From contig NZ_QKTV01000005.1 in assembly GCF_003362725.1 (NCBI RefSeq), positions 1 to 64,000 on the forward strand: a stretch of 64,000 bases of DNA, read 5' to 3'. Made by a program: the position numbers and the translations under genes. Below the pieces are notes generated by a model, which was not told where the DNA came from, ran no database searches, and saw only the letters and a list, made by a program, of their open reading frames with translations. This stretch comes from Winogradskyella aurantiaca (GTDB lineage: Bacteria > Bacteroidota > Bacteroidia > Flavobacteriales > Flavobacteriaceae). Below are positions 8,984 to 17,281 of the stretch, piece after piece (position 1 is the stretch's first letter; each line of letters starts with the position of its first letter).

Positions 8984-10046
8984 TGAACAAGAGGTAAATG
9001 GACAGAATTCCAAAAATTACATTTGGAAACCATACAGCCACTAAAGGTGGGAAATCGGATTGCTCGGCCATAACACCAAAAACCTTATCAAAGAATACAT
9101 ATATCATTGCAATACCAATCCCAAAAGCAAGATTCACTCCCATACCACCACGTCGTTTAATAGAAGAAACAGAAACTGCTATAATGGTAAGAATAAAGAC
9201 TGAAACCGGTAAGCTCCATTTTCTGTATAAGACTACCTCATAACGGCCAATATTCGATGACCCTCTACTCTTTTCTTTATCTATAAAGTTTGACAACTGG
9301 ATATATGGTAAGGTTTCCGCAATGTATTCCACAGGTGTTAAATCCTCTAAATCAAATGCGAATAAGGTATCTTTGCGACGTTCTGTTTGAAAATAATCAC
9401 CATCTTCAGTATAGGTTCTCTTGAAATAATTTGTCAACAAGTAGCTAGTATCCTTTTCTATATAGCGGATATTATTTGAAAAAATCTTGTACTCCAATCG
9501 ATTACCATTGAAGTGCTCAAATGTGAAATTTTGACCCACTTTGGTTCTAGGATTAAAAGCACTTACGTAAATGATGTCATTACTATTAATCTGCCGAAAG
9601 ACATTTTGCGTTTGTTGTACCTTGACCCCTTTCTTAAGATAAGTGTATTTAAACTCGTTAAACCCCTTACTCGCATTTGGGGCAAGATACATCCCTAGTA
9701 CTAGTGCCAATAAGCTTACAATTGAAGCACCAATAAAATAGGGTCTCAAAAATCTGTAAAACGAAACACCCGAACTGAGAAATGCAACAATTTCAGTATT
9801 ATTGGCCAACTTGGATGTAAACCAAATAACAGACAAGAAAAGAAACAACGGGAACAGCAGATTCGCAAAATATATGGTAAAATCCAGATAATACTTAGCC
9901 ACTGCAGGAAATGGTACATTATTCTCAAGTATTTTACCAATTTTCTCAGCAAGATTGACAACAATACCAATGGGAATAAACAATAGCAACATCATAAAAA
10001 ATGTTGCGAGGTATCGCTTTAATATGTACCAATCTAAAATTTTCAC
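8970..10046 (-). CDS. LptF/LptG family lipopolysaccharide export permease
   Basis: 358-residue YjgP/YjgQ family protein with three N-terminal membrane helices (from KILDWYILKRYLATFFMML), a periplasmic beta-jellyroll of about 180 residues, and three C-terminal helices. This is the architecture of the LptF and LptG subunits of the LptB2FG ABC exporter, which extracts LPS from the inner membrane. Sequence alone does not separate F from G; LDWYILKRYL resembles LptG starts. It begins three bases after the tgt stop and overlaps the EamA gene, so the three are co-transcribed. Confidence 0.9.
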   Translation of the reverse strand: MKILDWYILKRYLATFFMMLLLFIPIGIVVNLAEKIGKILENNVPFPAVAKYYLDFTIYFANLLFPLFLFLSVIWFTSKLANNTEIVAFLSSGVSFYRFLRPYFIGASIVSLLALVLGMYLAPNASKGFNEFKYTYLKKGVKVQQTQNVFRQINSNDIIYVSAFNPRTKVGQNFTFEHFNGNRLEYKIFSNNIRYIEKDTSYLLTNYFKRTYTEDGDYFQTERRKDTLFAFDLEDLTPVEYIAETLPYIQLSNFIDKEKSRGSSNIGRYEVVLYRKWSLPVSVFILTIIAVSVSSIKRRGGMGVNLAFGIGIAMIYVFFDKVFGVMAEQSDFPPLVAVWFPNVIFGILSIYLLFNAKR

Positions 10047-10048
10047 AA

Positions 10049-11179
10049 TTACAAGCGCTTATCCATTTGCTTAACCATTTTGTTCTTCCAAGGTCCAAAA
10101 TCGCCTTCAATGATATGCTTCCTTGCTTCACGTACTAACCAAAGATAAAACCCAAGGTTATGGATTGTAGCGATTTGTTTTCCCAACATTTCATTTACTG
10201 AGAACAAGTGTTTTAGGTAGGCCTTAGAATATTCTAAATCAACAAAAGTGAGTCCCATTTCATCGATTGGTGAAAAGTCATCAGCCCATTTTCTATTCTT
10301 GATATTAATTGTTCCGTGTGCCGTGAATAACATCCCGTTACGAGCATTTCTAGTAGGCATGACACAATCAAACATATCTACACCCAAAGCTATGTTCTCC
10401 AAAATATTAATTGGTGTCCCAACTCCCATAAGATAACGCGGCTTATTTTCTGGTAGTATATCACAAACAATCTCCGCCATGGCATACATTTCTTCAGCTG
10501 GTTCACCAACAGACAATCCCCCAATAGCATTACCCTCGGCCTCTCGACTGGCAATATATTCTGCTGATTGTTTTCTAAGATCCTTATAGGTACTGCCCTG
10601 AATAATGGGAAAAAATGACTGCGAATAATCATATTCAAATGGCAATTTCTCGAGCTCATTAATGCATCGATCCAGCCATCTATGGGTCATATGCATCGAC
10701 CGTTTAGCATAATTGTAATCACATGGATAGGGTGTACACTCGTCAAAAGCCATAATAATATCTGCACCAATCACTCTTTGAATTTTCATGACACTTTCTG
10801 GAGTGAAAAAATGTGTACTACCATCAATGTGGGACTTAAACTTCACCCCTTCTTCTTTTATTTTTCTATTGGCAGACAGAGAATATACCTGATAACCACC
10901 AGAGTCAGTTAAGATATTTCGATCCCAATTTATGAATCGATGAAGTCCTCCAGCTTGTTTTAAGATCTCAGTTTGAGGCCTTAAATATAAATGATAGGTA
11001 TTTCCTAATATTATGTCTGGGTTAATATCATTCTTTAGCTCTCGCTGATGCACTCCTTTAACCGTTCCCAGTGTTCCCACTGGCATGAAAATAGGTGTTT
11101 CAATTTGACCGTGATCAGTCTCAAGCAAAGCCGCTCTGGCCTTGGTATGTGGATCGTTTGACAGAAGTCTAAAATTCAT
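10049..11179 (-). CDS. tgt: Queuine tRNA-ribosyltransferase, zinc cysteines replaced
   Basis: 376-residue TIM-barrel enzyme that exchanges guanine-34 for the queuosine precursor in tRNAs with GUN anticodons. Substrate and catalytic blocks are intact: ILTDSGGYQVYSL, FIMAFDECTPYP, GGLSVGEPAEEMY, and the nucleophile region GVDMFDCVMPTRNARNG. The structural zinc site (Cys-x-Cys-x2-Cys plus His) is degenerate: the cysteines align with G309, T311 and D314, while H340 remains 26 residues after the third position, as in the standard motif. The fold may therefore be stabilised without zinc. It is first in an operon with lptFG and an EamA transporter. A CAAATATA at 11201-11208 could be the -7 box on this strand. 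Confidence 0.96.
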   Translation of the reverse strand: MNFRLLSNDPHTKARAALLETDHGQIETPIFMPVGTLGTVKGVHQRELKNDINPDIILGNTYHLYLRPQTEILKQAGGLHRFINWDRNILTDSGGYQVYSLSANRKIKEEGVKFKSHIDGSTHFFTPESVMKIQRVIGADIIMAFDECTPYPCDYNYAKRSMHMTHRWLDRCINELEKLPFEYDYSQSFFPIIQGSTYKDLRKQSAEYIASREAEGNAIGGLSVGEPAEEMYAMAEIVCDILPENKPRYLMGVGTPINILENIALGVDMFDCVMPTRNARNGMLFTAHGTINIKNRKWADDFSPIDEMGLTFVDLEYSKAYLKHLFSVNEMLGKQIATIHNLGFYLWLVREARKHIIEGDFGPWKNKMVKQMDKRL

Positions 11180-11292
11180 AAAAGCTTATGGCTTTGTGGG
11201 CAAATATAAAGAACTCATAATCTATAATTCTATATATAAATATAAATTGTTAGTAATTGCGGTTAATCGTTGATAAATGGGGGTTACGAAGC

Positions 11293-11323
11293 TTTGTTAC
11301 ACTCATTAAATAATCTATTTTTG
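11293..11323 (+). promoter_or_regulatory. Bacteroidota-type promoter of the transketolase genes
   Basis: TTTG at 11293-11296 and TATTTTTG at 11316-11323 are separated by 19 bases, a full consensus match. The -7 box ends 25 bases before the ATG at 11349, much the same distance as at thrS. Confidence 0.78.
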
Positions 11324-11348
11324 TGGCTTTAAAAATGTAAACATAAAC

Positions 11349-12194
11349 ATGTTGGAAACTAAAGAACTAAAAGACATCACCACCCAGGTAAGAAGGGATA
11401 TTTTACGGATGGTACATAAGGTAAATTCTGGGCATCCCGGAGGATCACTAGGCTGTGCCGAATTTTTTGTGACTTTATATCACAATTTTTTACACCGAAA
11501 CGACGCATTTGATATGGACGGTAAAGGTGAAGATCTGTTCTTTTTATCCAACGGACATATTTCGCCCGTATATTACAGTGTTTTGGCGAGGACTGGGCAT
11601 TTTCCAGTGGAAGAACTTAATACTTTTAGACTTATTGATTCCAGACTTCAAGGTCATCCGACAACACATGAAGGACTACCAGGAGTGAGAATTGCGTCGG
11701 GTTCTTTAGGCCAAGGAATGTCTGTTGCTTTGGGAGCAGCACTTTCCAAAAAACTTAATAATGACGAGCGGCTGGTTTTTAGTTTGCACGGTGATGGTGA
11801 GCTTCAAGAAGGTCAGAATTGGGAAGCTATTATGTATGCGTCAGGAAATAATGTAGATAACATCATTGCAACAATAGATTTAAATGAGCAGCAAATTGAC
11901 GGTTCAACAGATGACGTCCTTCCAATGGGAGATGTTGCTGCCAAATTCGAAGCGTTTGGTTGGGATGTCATAGAGATTGCTAATGGAAATGATATTGATG
12001 CGATTAACGACGGATTAAGTACGGCCATATCCAGAACAGGAAAAGGAAAGCCCGTATGTGTTTTATTAAGAACTGTCATGGGCAATGGTGTTGATTTTAT
12101 GATGCACACACATGCCTGGCATGGAAAAGCTCCAAATGATGAACAACTTGCCATAGGTCTAGAGCAAAATCCTGAAACTATTGGAGATTACTAA
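11349..12194 (+). CDS. Transketolase, N-terminal (thiamine diphosphate-binding) subunit
   Basis: 281-residue pyrophosphate-binding half of a two-subunit transketolase, which moves two-carbon units between sugar phosphates in the pentose phosphate pathway. Key sites are visible: SGHPGGSLG near residue 27, GSLGQGMSVALGAAL, and the thiamine diphosphate motif GDGELQEGQNWEA...NNVDNIIATIDLNEQQ. It ends after about one third of a full-length transketolase, and the remaining domains are encoded by the next gene 38 bases downstream. Such a split is normal in Bacteroidota and many other bacteria, so this is not a frameshift. Confidence 0.95.
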   Translation: MLETKELKDITTQVRRDILRMVHKVNSGHPGGSLGCAEFFVTLYHNFLHRNDAFDMDGKGEDLFFLSNGHISPVYYSVLARTGHFPVEELNTFRLIDSRLQGHPTTHEGLPGVRIASGSLGQGMSVALGAALSKKLNNDERLVFSLHGDGELQEGQNWEAIMYASGNNVDNIIATIDLNEQQIDGSTDDVLPMGDVAAKFEAFGWDVIEIANGNDIDAINDGLSTAISRTGKGKPVCVLLRTVMGNGVDFMMHTHAWHGKAPNDEQLAIGLEQNPETIGDY

Positions 12195-12232
12195 TAACTA
12201 ATAAATACTTACTGCGACTCGCGGTTCTAAAT

Positions 12233-13186
12233 ATGAAAACATACACAAATACAGGAAGTAAGGATACAAGATCAGGCTTTGGTGCAGGGTTGACCGAACT
12301 TGGAAAACAAAACAACAATGTAGTTGCCCTTTGTGCTGATCTTACAGGATCGCTAAAAATGGATGAATTTAAAGCCAACCATCCAGAACGGTTCTTTCAG
12401 GTTGGTATTGCAGAGGCTAACATGATGGGGATTGCCGCAGGGCTTACTATTGGAGGAAAAATTCCATTTACAGGAACCTTTGCTAATTTTTCTACAGGTC
12501 GTGTTTACGATCAAATCCGTCAAAGTATTGCTTACTCTGGAAAAAATGTAAAAATATGTGCTTCTCATGCAGGGGTAACTTTAGGTGAAGATGGAGCCAC
12601 GCATCAAATTCTAGAAGATCTCGGTCTGATGAAAATGTTACCTGGTATGACTGTTATTAATACTTGTGACTTTAATCAGACCAAAGCAGCAACAATAGCT
12701 ATTGCTGAACACGAGGGTCCCGTGTATTTGAGATTTGGAAGACCTAAAGTCCCAAATTTCACAAGTGATTCTGAACCCTTTGTAATTGGTAAGGCATTAC
12801 ATCTCACAGTAGGAACTGATGTTACCATCGTTGCAACCGGACATTTGGTATGGGAAGCTTTAGAAGCTGCTAAAGCACTTGAAGAACAAGGAGTATCTGC
12901 TGAGGTAATAAATATTCACACAATTAAACCCCTTGATGATGAAGCGATTCTTAATTCAGTTAAGAAAACAGGATGTATTGTCACAGCGGAAGAACATAAT
13001 TTTTTAGGTGGTCTTGGAGAAAGTGTTGCAAGGGTTTTAACACTTCACCATCCTACCCCTCAAGAATTTGTTGCTACCAATGATACCTTTGGAGAATCAG
13101 GAACTCCTGCACAATTAATGGCCAAATACGGTTTAAATAGTGAGGCCATTGCTAAAGCTGCGACTAAAGTCATTGCCAGAAAATAA
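12233..13186 (+). CDS. Transketolase, C-terminal subunit
   Basis: 317-residue partner of the preceding subunit. It contains the pyrimidine-binding domain (SGFGAGLTELGKQNNNVVALCADL, with RFFQVGIAEANMMGIAAGL carrying the catalytic Glu that activates thiamine diphosphate) and the C-terminal domain (INIHTIKPLDDEAI, TAEEHNFLGGLGESVA). An independent ATG and normal length support a genuine two-gene enzyme. It must pair with the product of the gene before it. Confidence 0.95.
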   Translation: MKTYTNTGSKDTRSGFGAGLTELGKQNNNVVALCADLTGSLKMDEFKANHPERFFQVGIAEANMMGIAAGLTIGGKIPFTGTFANFSTGRVYDQIRQSIAYSGKNVKICASHAGVTLGEDGATHQILEDLGLMKMLPGMTVINTCDFNQTKAATIAIAEHEGPVYLRFGRPKVPNFTSDSEPFVIGKALHLTVGTDVTIVATGHLVWEALEAAKALEEQGVSAEVINIHTIKPLDDEAILNSVKKTGCIVTAEEHNFLGGLGESVARVLTLHHPTPQEFVATNDTFGESGTPAQLMAKYGLNSEAIAKAATKVIARK

Positions 13187-13234
13187 GTTTGACAAAGATT
13201 CGTTAATCTTAACGTAACCTTTAAATAGCTCCAA

Positions 13235-13837
13235 ATGGTAAAATCATGTTTTATTGCAGTCCTATTACTTTTATCACTAAGTAGTATCAACGCCCAATCC
13301 AGCAGTGGCTGGGGAATAAAGGGTGGCTTAAATTATGGTGGTTCTGGAAACCTTGTTGACAATATTACCCAATCTATTAATAACCCTGATAGCAATTTAG
13401 GATGGCACTTAGGGGTATTTGGCAAATTTGGCAATAGGTTTTACCTACGACCAGAATTAATATATACCAATTTAAATTCTAAGTACAACTCCAGTAAATT
13501 TAAAATGCAGAAACTGGATCTCCCTGTTCTGGGTGGACTAAGAGTAATTGGTCCATTACATGCGTTTATAGGTCCGGCTTTTCAATACGTTATTAATACA
13601 GACCTACAGGATTTTAATCTAACTGATGTTGAAAACAACTTCTCTGTTGGATTTAATGTAGGTGTTGGAGTAAATCTTGGTAATCTCGGAATTGATTTAA
13701 GGTATGAACGGGGATTTACCGCCAATGAAGTTGGTATTATTGGATCCGTGTTTGATGATTTAGTTCAAGAAGTTGTAGGCACAATTGACACCAGGCCAGA
13801 ACAATTAATACTTTCGGTATCATTTATAATAAACTAA
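13235..13837 (+). CDS. PorT-like outer-membrane beta-barrel protein
   Basis: 200 residues with a signal peptide (VKSCFIAVLLLLSLSSINAQ) followed by alternating amphipathic strands such as GWGIKGGLNYGGSG, GNRFYLRPELIYTN, LGNLGIDLRYERG and a final LILSVSFIIN ending in an aliphatic/Asn terminus. This matches the eight-stranded outer_membrane_beta-barrel (PorT/OMP_b-brl_2) families common in Bacteroidota. No specific function can be assigned. It lies 48 bases after the transketolase genes and is followed by a strong terminator. Confidence 0.82.
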   Translation: MVKSCFIAVLLLLSLSSINAQSSSGWGIKGGLNYGGSGNLVDNITQSINNPDSNLGWHLGVFGKFGNRFYLRPELIYTNLNSKYNSSKFKMQKLDLPVLGGLRVIGPLHAFIGPAFQYVINTDLQDFNLTDVENNFSVGFNVGVGVNLGNLGIDLRYERGFTANEVGIIGSVFDDLVQEVVGTIDTRPEQLILSVSFIIN

Positions 13838-13867
13838 AAAAAGCCGCTTTAAAAGCGGCTTTTTTTT
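13836..13867. terminator. Bidirectional intrinsic terminator
   Basis: A-run, then AGCCGCTTTTAAAGCGGCT-type hairpin (AAAGCCGCTTT / AAAGCGGCTTT), then T-run, between convergent genes. A near-identical hairpin occurs at 56395-56428. Confidence 0.9.
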
Positions 13868-14942
13868 ATGCGTTTGGATCGTTTGATTCTGTTTCCGTTG
13901 GGTCCAAATATTTAGGGATCCCGTTGGCACCAATATCATTCGTTGGATCACCATCCCCATCAATATCTTCGTTCGCAGTTGGAACACCATCACCATCATC
14001 ATCATCATCCAAATAATTAGGAATTCCATCACCATCTGTATCATCATTTAGTGGATTCCCGTCCCCATCAATATCTTCATCAATCGTTTCAACCAAATCA
14101 TTTTCGTCATCCACATCAAAAGCATTCGGAATCCCATCTTCGTCCGTGTCATCATCCAATAAGTCATAATTATTATTTAGATCCTCTAAGGTTGACCCAA
14201 TAGAATCGCTATCATCATCATTCTCTCTCCCTGTCATTAAACCAAATTTAAATATAAGGTTAGAATATGGTGAAATAAACTCACCTTGTTGACGGGAGAA
14301 ATAGCCTAATCCTGAGGGAATAAACATTACCCCTGTACCATAGTTTTTATAAAACGTAAAGCCATCAACATTTTCAAAATCTTCGGCTGTATTAAAGAGA
14401 GGTATAATTCTTTTCCAACCTTCTATAAGTCCTGTTAAAGTAAATACAGGACTTAAGATGTACTGCGAATCAAATACCTGACCATCCATCAATGAACCCT
14501 CGTATACCAACTGTATAGAATCAGCAAAACCCGGCTGAAAATCACCACCACCTTGATTTAAATTGAGTACATAATATGTATACTCCGTATCTTCAAATCG
14601 TACTGGATCTTCGATGGTTAGAAGTTTTCCACCATCTACCATTTCATCAACAAGGAGCTTGTAGCCTGCAGGCACTATTGGATTTCCATTTCCATCTATG
14701 GAAGCTTCAATTATTTCAATATCGAGGATATCAATATTCTCTTGTGAGTCCAAAAAATCGGCATTGTAATAATGTGTTTCAAAGAATCCTAATAGAGAAT
14801 CGTTATCAATCATCTGTTGCTCTGTACGATCATTTTCACTGAATTCTGTATCACCAGAATTATCGTCATCACTACATGCAACTACTGCTAAAATCGTTAA
14901 CAGACAAAGAATCAAATTCTTGTACTTCATAGTCATATTCAT
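13866..14942 (-). CDS. FKBP-type prolyl isomerase lipoprotein with thrombospondin type 3-like repeats
   Basis: 358 residues. A lipoprotein signal ([13 protein letters not shown]) places it in the envelope. Residues of about 135-245 form an FKBP-like domain ([50 protein letters not shown]), the architecture of periplasmic FKBP isomerases. The last 100 residues are acidic calcium-binding repeats ([38 protein letters not shown]) of the thrombospondin type 3/OmpA-linker kind. Three start ATGs lie close together (14942, 14936, 14930), and the last gives the most compact signal peptide. The repeat tail also makes the DNA internally repetitive at 13900-14160. Confidence 0.87.
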   Translation of the reverse strand: MNMTMKYKNLILCLLTILAVVACSDDDNSGDTEFSENDRTEQQMIDNDSLLGFFETHYYNADFLDSQENIDILDIEIIEASIDGNGNPIVPAGYKLLVDEMVDGGKLLTIEDPVRFEDTEYTYYVLNLNQGGGDFQPGFADSIQLVYEGSLMDGQVFDSQYILSPVFTLTGLIEGWKRIIPLFNTAEDFENVDGFTFYKNYGTGVMFIPSGLGYFSRQQGEFISPYSNLIFKFGLMTGRENDDDSDSIGSTLEDLNNNYDLLDDDTDEDGIPNAFDVDDENDLVETIDEDIDGDGNPLNDDTDGDGIPNYLDDDDDGDGVPTANEDIDGDGDPTNDIGANGIPKYLDPTETESNDPNA

Positions 14943-15043
14943 TGATTTATTTAATGTATTAAATTACACTAAAATTTAAGGGCGCAAGATACAATAATAT
15001 CTATTTTTGCCCTTATGATTTAAGCCAGTTTTAGGTAATTAGC

Positions 15044-15418
15044 ATGAGGGTTGATAAGTTTTTATGGTGTGTTAGATATTTTAAAACCAGAAATCAAGCT
15101 ACTGAAGCTTGTAAGAAAGGGCAAGTACGTATTAATGACACCATTGCCAAACCAGGTAAAGAGGTATACATATCTGATCACCTTATAGTTCGTAAGAACC
15201 AAATCAACTACCAACTAAAAGTTCTTGATATTCCTAAAAGTAGATTGGGGGCCAAATTGGTTGATATTTACAGGCAAGACGTTACTCCTTCAGAAGAATT
15301 GGAAACAAAGAACCTTCTGAAACTAGCCAAAGATCACTACAGAAAGAAAGGACTTGGTAGACCGACCAAAAAAGATCGACGAGATATTACAGATTTTACA
15401 GACTGGGATGACAAATGA
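15044..15418 (+). CDS. S4-domain RNA-binding protein (Hsp15-like)
   Basis: 124-residue protein starting with an S4 fold (MRVDKFLWCVRYFKTRNQATEACKKGQVRIN) followed by a basic C-terminal tail, as in HslR/Hsp15, which recycles stalled 50S subunits carrying nascent tRNA. A possible -7 box TATTTTTG lies at 15002-15009, but no matching -33 box was found. The next gene overlaps its 3' end by 11 bases. Confidence 0.9.
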   Translation: MRVDKFLWCVRYFKTRNQATEACKKGQVRINDTIAKPGKEVYISDHLIVRKNQINYQLKVLDIPKSRLGAKLVDIYRQDVTPSEELETKNLLKLAKDHYRKKGLGRPTKKDRRDITDFTDWDDK

Positions 15419-15992
15419 TTTAGAAAATTACTGGAATAACCGATATCTCAACAATCATATTGGTTGGGATCTTGGCAAACCGTCTCAGCCGCTTACCACC
15501 TATATTGATGGATTAAAGGATTATTCTTTGAGAATCCTTATTCCAGGTGCCGGAAATAGTTATGAAGTTGACTATTTGTGGTCTAAAGGGTTTAGAAATT
15601 TGAATGTTGTTGACGTTGCAGAATTTCCGTTGCAGCAATTAAAAAAAAGGCTTCCAGAATTCAGTAGTGACCATTTATTGCGTATGGATTTTTTTAATCA
15701 TACTGGTCAATACGATTTAATTCTTGAACAAACCTTTTTCTGTGCTATTAATCCCAAATTAAGAGAAGATTATAGAGATCATGTTTATCGTCTCCTTAAA
15801 CCAGGCGGTAAACTAGTAGGTTTGCTCTTTGACTTCCCACTAAGTTCATCTGGTCCTCCCTTTGGAGGAGATTCAAAATCTTATACGACATTGTTTATAC
15901 CAAAATTCAAGGTAAAAACTCTTGAAAGAGCTTATAATTCTGAACCTTCAAGGGCGGGTAAAGAACTGTTTTTTATATTTGATAAAAATTAA
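15408..15992 (+). CDS. TPMT-like SAM-dependent methyltransferase
   Basis: 194 residues from the ATG at 15408 (MTNDLENYWNNRYLNNHIGWD); a TTG 18 codons upstream would run deeper into the S4 gene and is unlikely. It has the thiopurine S-methyltransferase family layout: WNNRY...GWDLGKPSQPL, SAM-binding loop ILIPGAGNSYEVDYL, acidic residue in NLNVVDVAEFP, then DLILEQTFFCAINP and LKPGGKLVGLLFD. Members methylate thiols, selenium or small metabolites; the substrate is unknown. It overlaps the upstream S4 gene by 11 bases, indicating coupling. Confidence 0.88.
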   Translation: MTNDLENYWNNRYLNNHIGWDLGKPSQPLTTYIDGLKDYSLRILIPGAGNSYEVDYLWSKGFRNLNVVDVAEFPLQQLKKRLPEFSSDHLLRMDFFNHTGQYDLILEQTFFCAINPKLREDYRDHVYRLLKPGGKLVGLLFDFPLSSSGPPFGGDSKSYTTLFIPKFKVKTLERAYNSEPSRAGKELFFIFDKN

Positions 15993-15997
15993 AAGTC

Positions 15998-16492
15998 TTG
16001 AAAAACACCATACTCAATCATCAGGAAATTGAACATCGTATTAAGCGTATTGCCTATCAGATTTACGAGTCAAATGTTAATGAATCAGAATTAATAATTG
16101 CTGGTATTGAATCAAATGGCTATTTGCTGGCACGCAGATTAAAAAAAGAACTCGACAAAATTTCTGATATAGAAAGTACGCTTTGCAAAGTACAAGTGAA
16201 TAAATCGAATCCGATTGATTCGGTATCCACCAGTTTGGACTCGGAATCCTATAAAGAGAAAGCCATAATTTTAGTCGATGATGTTCTTAATTCCGGTAGT
16301 ACGCTAATTTATGGAATCAAGCATTTTTTAGAAGTCCCCCTTAAACGCTTTAAAACTGCTGTACTAGTCAACAGGAATCACAAGAAATATCCAGTAAAAG
16401 CAGATTTCAAAGGAATTTCGTTATCTACGTCCTTGAATGAACATGTTCATGTAAACCTATCTAAACAACCATATGAGGCTTACCTGAGTTAA
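15998..16492 (+). CDS. PyrR-like phosphoribosyltransferase, TTG start
   Basis: 164-residue type I phosphoribosyltransferase with the PRPP-binding loop AIILVDDVLNSGSTLIYG near residues 88-105 and the family-like opening HQEIEHRIKRIAYQIYE. There is no Met codon in the first 70 residues, so TTG at 15998, five bases after the preceding stop, is the likely start. It resembles PyrR, the pyrimidine regulator/uracil phosphoribosyltransferase, but a regulatory role cannot be shown from sequence. The last four bases overlap the end of the convergent aroK gene. Confidence 0.85.
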   Translation: MKNTILNHQEIEHRIKRIAYQIYESNVNESELIIAGIESNGYLLARRLKKELDKISDIESTLCKVQVNKSNPIDSVSTSLDSESYKEKAIILVDDVLNSGSTLIYGIKHFLEVPLKRFKTAVLVNRNHKKYPVKADFKGISLSTSLNEHVHVNLSKQPYEAYLS

Positions 16493-17007
16493 GTAAGCTT
16501 ATTAAGGAGCATTTGCAATACTTCTTCTTGTGATTTACCATCCGTCGACACAATAACATTTGATTGATTGTAATAATATTGTCTTTCAAACAAATGTTTG
16601 CCAATAAACTCAGTTAATTCTTCGTCAGTTGCCAGATGACTAATCAGTGGCCTGTTATCTTTTTCTATTGATAAACGAGAAACCAAACTTGGGATAGAAG
16701 CCTTTAAATAAATCGAATATGTGGTGTATTCAGTTATTTGATCCATATTGGCTCCATAACAAGGAGTCCCTCCGCCTAACGCAAGAACAAAGTTTTCATT
16801 GCCATCTAAAGTTTCTCTTAGGGCATCAGCCTCCAGTTTGCGAAAAAAAATCTCACCTTTCTTATTAAAAATGTCCGGTATAGACATATTCGCCTTGTGC
16901 TCTATAATACGGTCTAAATCTAAAAATTGGAGTCCTAAAGAGTCCGAAAGTAGTTGACCAACAGAGGTCTTCCCAGAACCCATATATCCAATTAAAACAA
17001 CCTTCAT
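16489..17007 (-). CDS. aroK: Shikimate kinase
   Basis: 172-residue cytoplasmic kinase that phosphorylates shikimate in aromatic amino acid synthesis. Walker A GYMGSGKTSVG (residues 7-17), shikimate-binding DLD and RKLEADAL, the GGGTPC loop, and the lid region with DNRPLI are all present. It is monocistronic, convergent with the phosphoribosyltransferase gene (four-base overlap), and divergent from the tRNA-Lys gene. Confidence 0.97.
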   Translation of the reverse strand: MKVVLIGYMGSGKTSVGQLLSDSLGLQFLDLDRIIEHKANMSIPDIFNKKGEIFFRKLEADALRETLDGNENFVLALGGGTPCYGANMDQITEYTTYSIYLKASIPSLVSRLSIEKDNRPLISHLATDEELTEFIGKHLFERQYYYNQSNVIVSTDGKSQEEVLQMLLNKLT

Positions 17008-17105
17008 ATCAACGTCAAATAAAAAGTAATTCTGCTCAACTTTAAGCAGGGCAAAAAAACAAAAATTAAATTTAAAAAATGTATGGGATTATTAATTAAA
17101 CATTT

Positions 17106-17113
17106 TATATTTG
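17106..17113 (+). promoter_or_regulatory. Probable -7 box for tRNA-Lys
   Basis: TATATTTG matches TAnnTTTG and lies 26 bases upstream of the tRNA-Lys 5' end. No TTTG is found at the expected distance upstream, so the -33 element is weak or different. Confidence 0.5.
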
Positions 17114-17138
17114 CACCCTCATTAGAGCAACGCTCTAT

Positions 17139-17211
17139 GACCGGGTAGCTCAGTTGGTAGAGCATCTCCCTTTTAAGGAGAGGGTCCTGGGTTCGAGCCC
17201 CAGCCCGGTCA
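17139..17211 (+). tRNA. tRNA-Lys (anticodon TTT)
   Basis: 73-base cloverleaf. Acceptor GACCGGG pairs with CCCGGTC. D arm GCTC/GAGC encloses AGTTGGTA. Anticodon stem TCTCC/GGAGA encloses the loop CTTTTAA, giving anticodon TTT. T arm CTGGG/CCCAG encloses TTCGAGC. The discriminator is A and CCA is not encoded. Confidence 0.97.
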
Positions 17212-17212
17212 C

Positions 17213-17245
17213 AAAAGTTAGGTCTTAGCGCTTAACTTTTTTTTT
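17213..17245 (+). terminator. Probable terminator after tRNA-Lys
   Basis: AAAAGTTAGG pairs with CTTAACTTTT (one G-T wobble) around a short loop, followed by a long T run directly after the tRNA gene. Confidence 0.7.
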
Positions 17246-17281
17246 GGACTTATTTCTGCAGGAACCCATCCTTTTTTAATT

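Noticed and set aside
11349-13186. Transketolase broken by a frameshift
   Set aside because: Both halves have their own ATG, a 38-base gap and standard two-subunit lengths; the split form is common in bacteria.
13890-14160. Tandem-like DNA repeats (ccatccccatcaatatcttc and similar) suggesting a CRISPR or satellite
   Set aside because: They are in-frame codons for the DxDGDG protein repeats of the FKBP lipoprotein; spacing is irregular and there are no spacers or cas genes.
15354-15407. Upstream TTG start for the methyltransferase
   Set aside because: It adds 18 residues from an alternate frame of the S4 gene; ATG 15408 gives the family-typical start.
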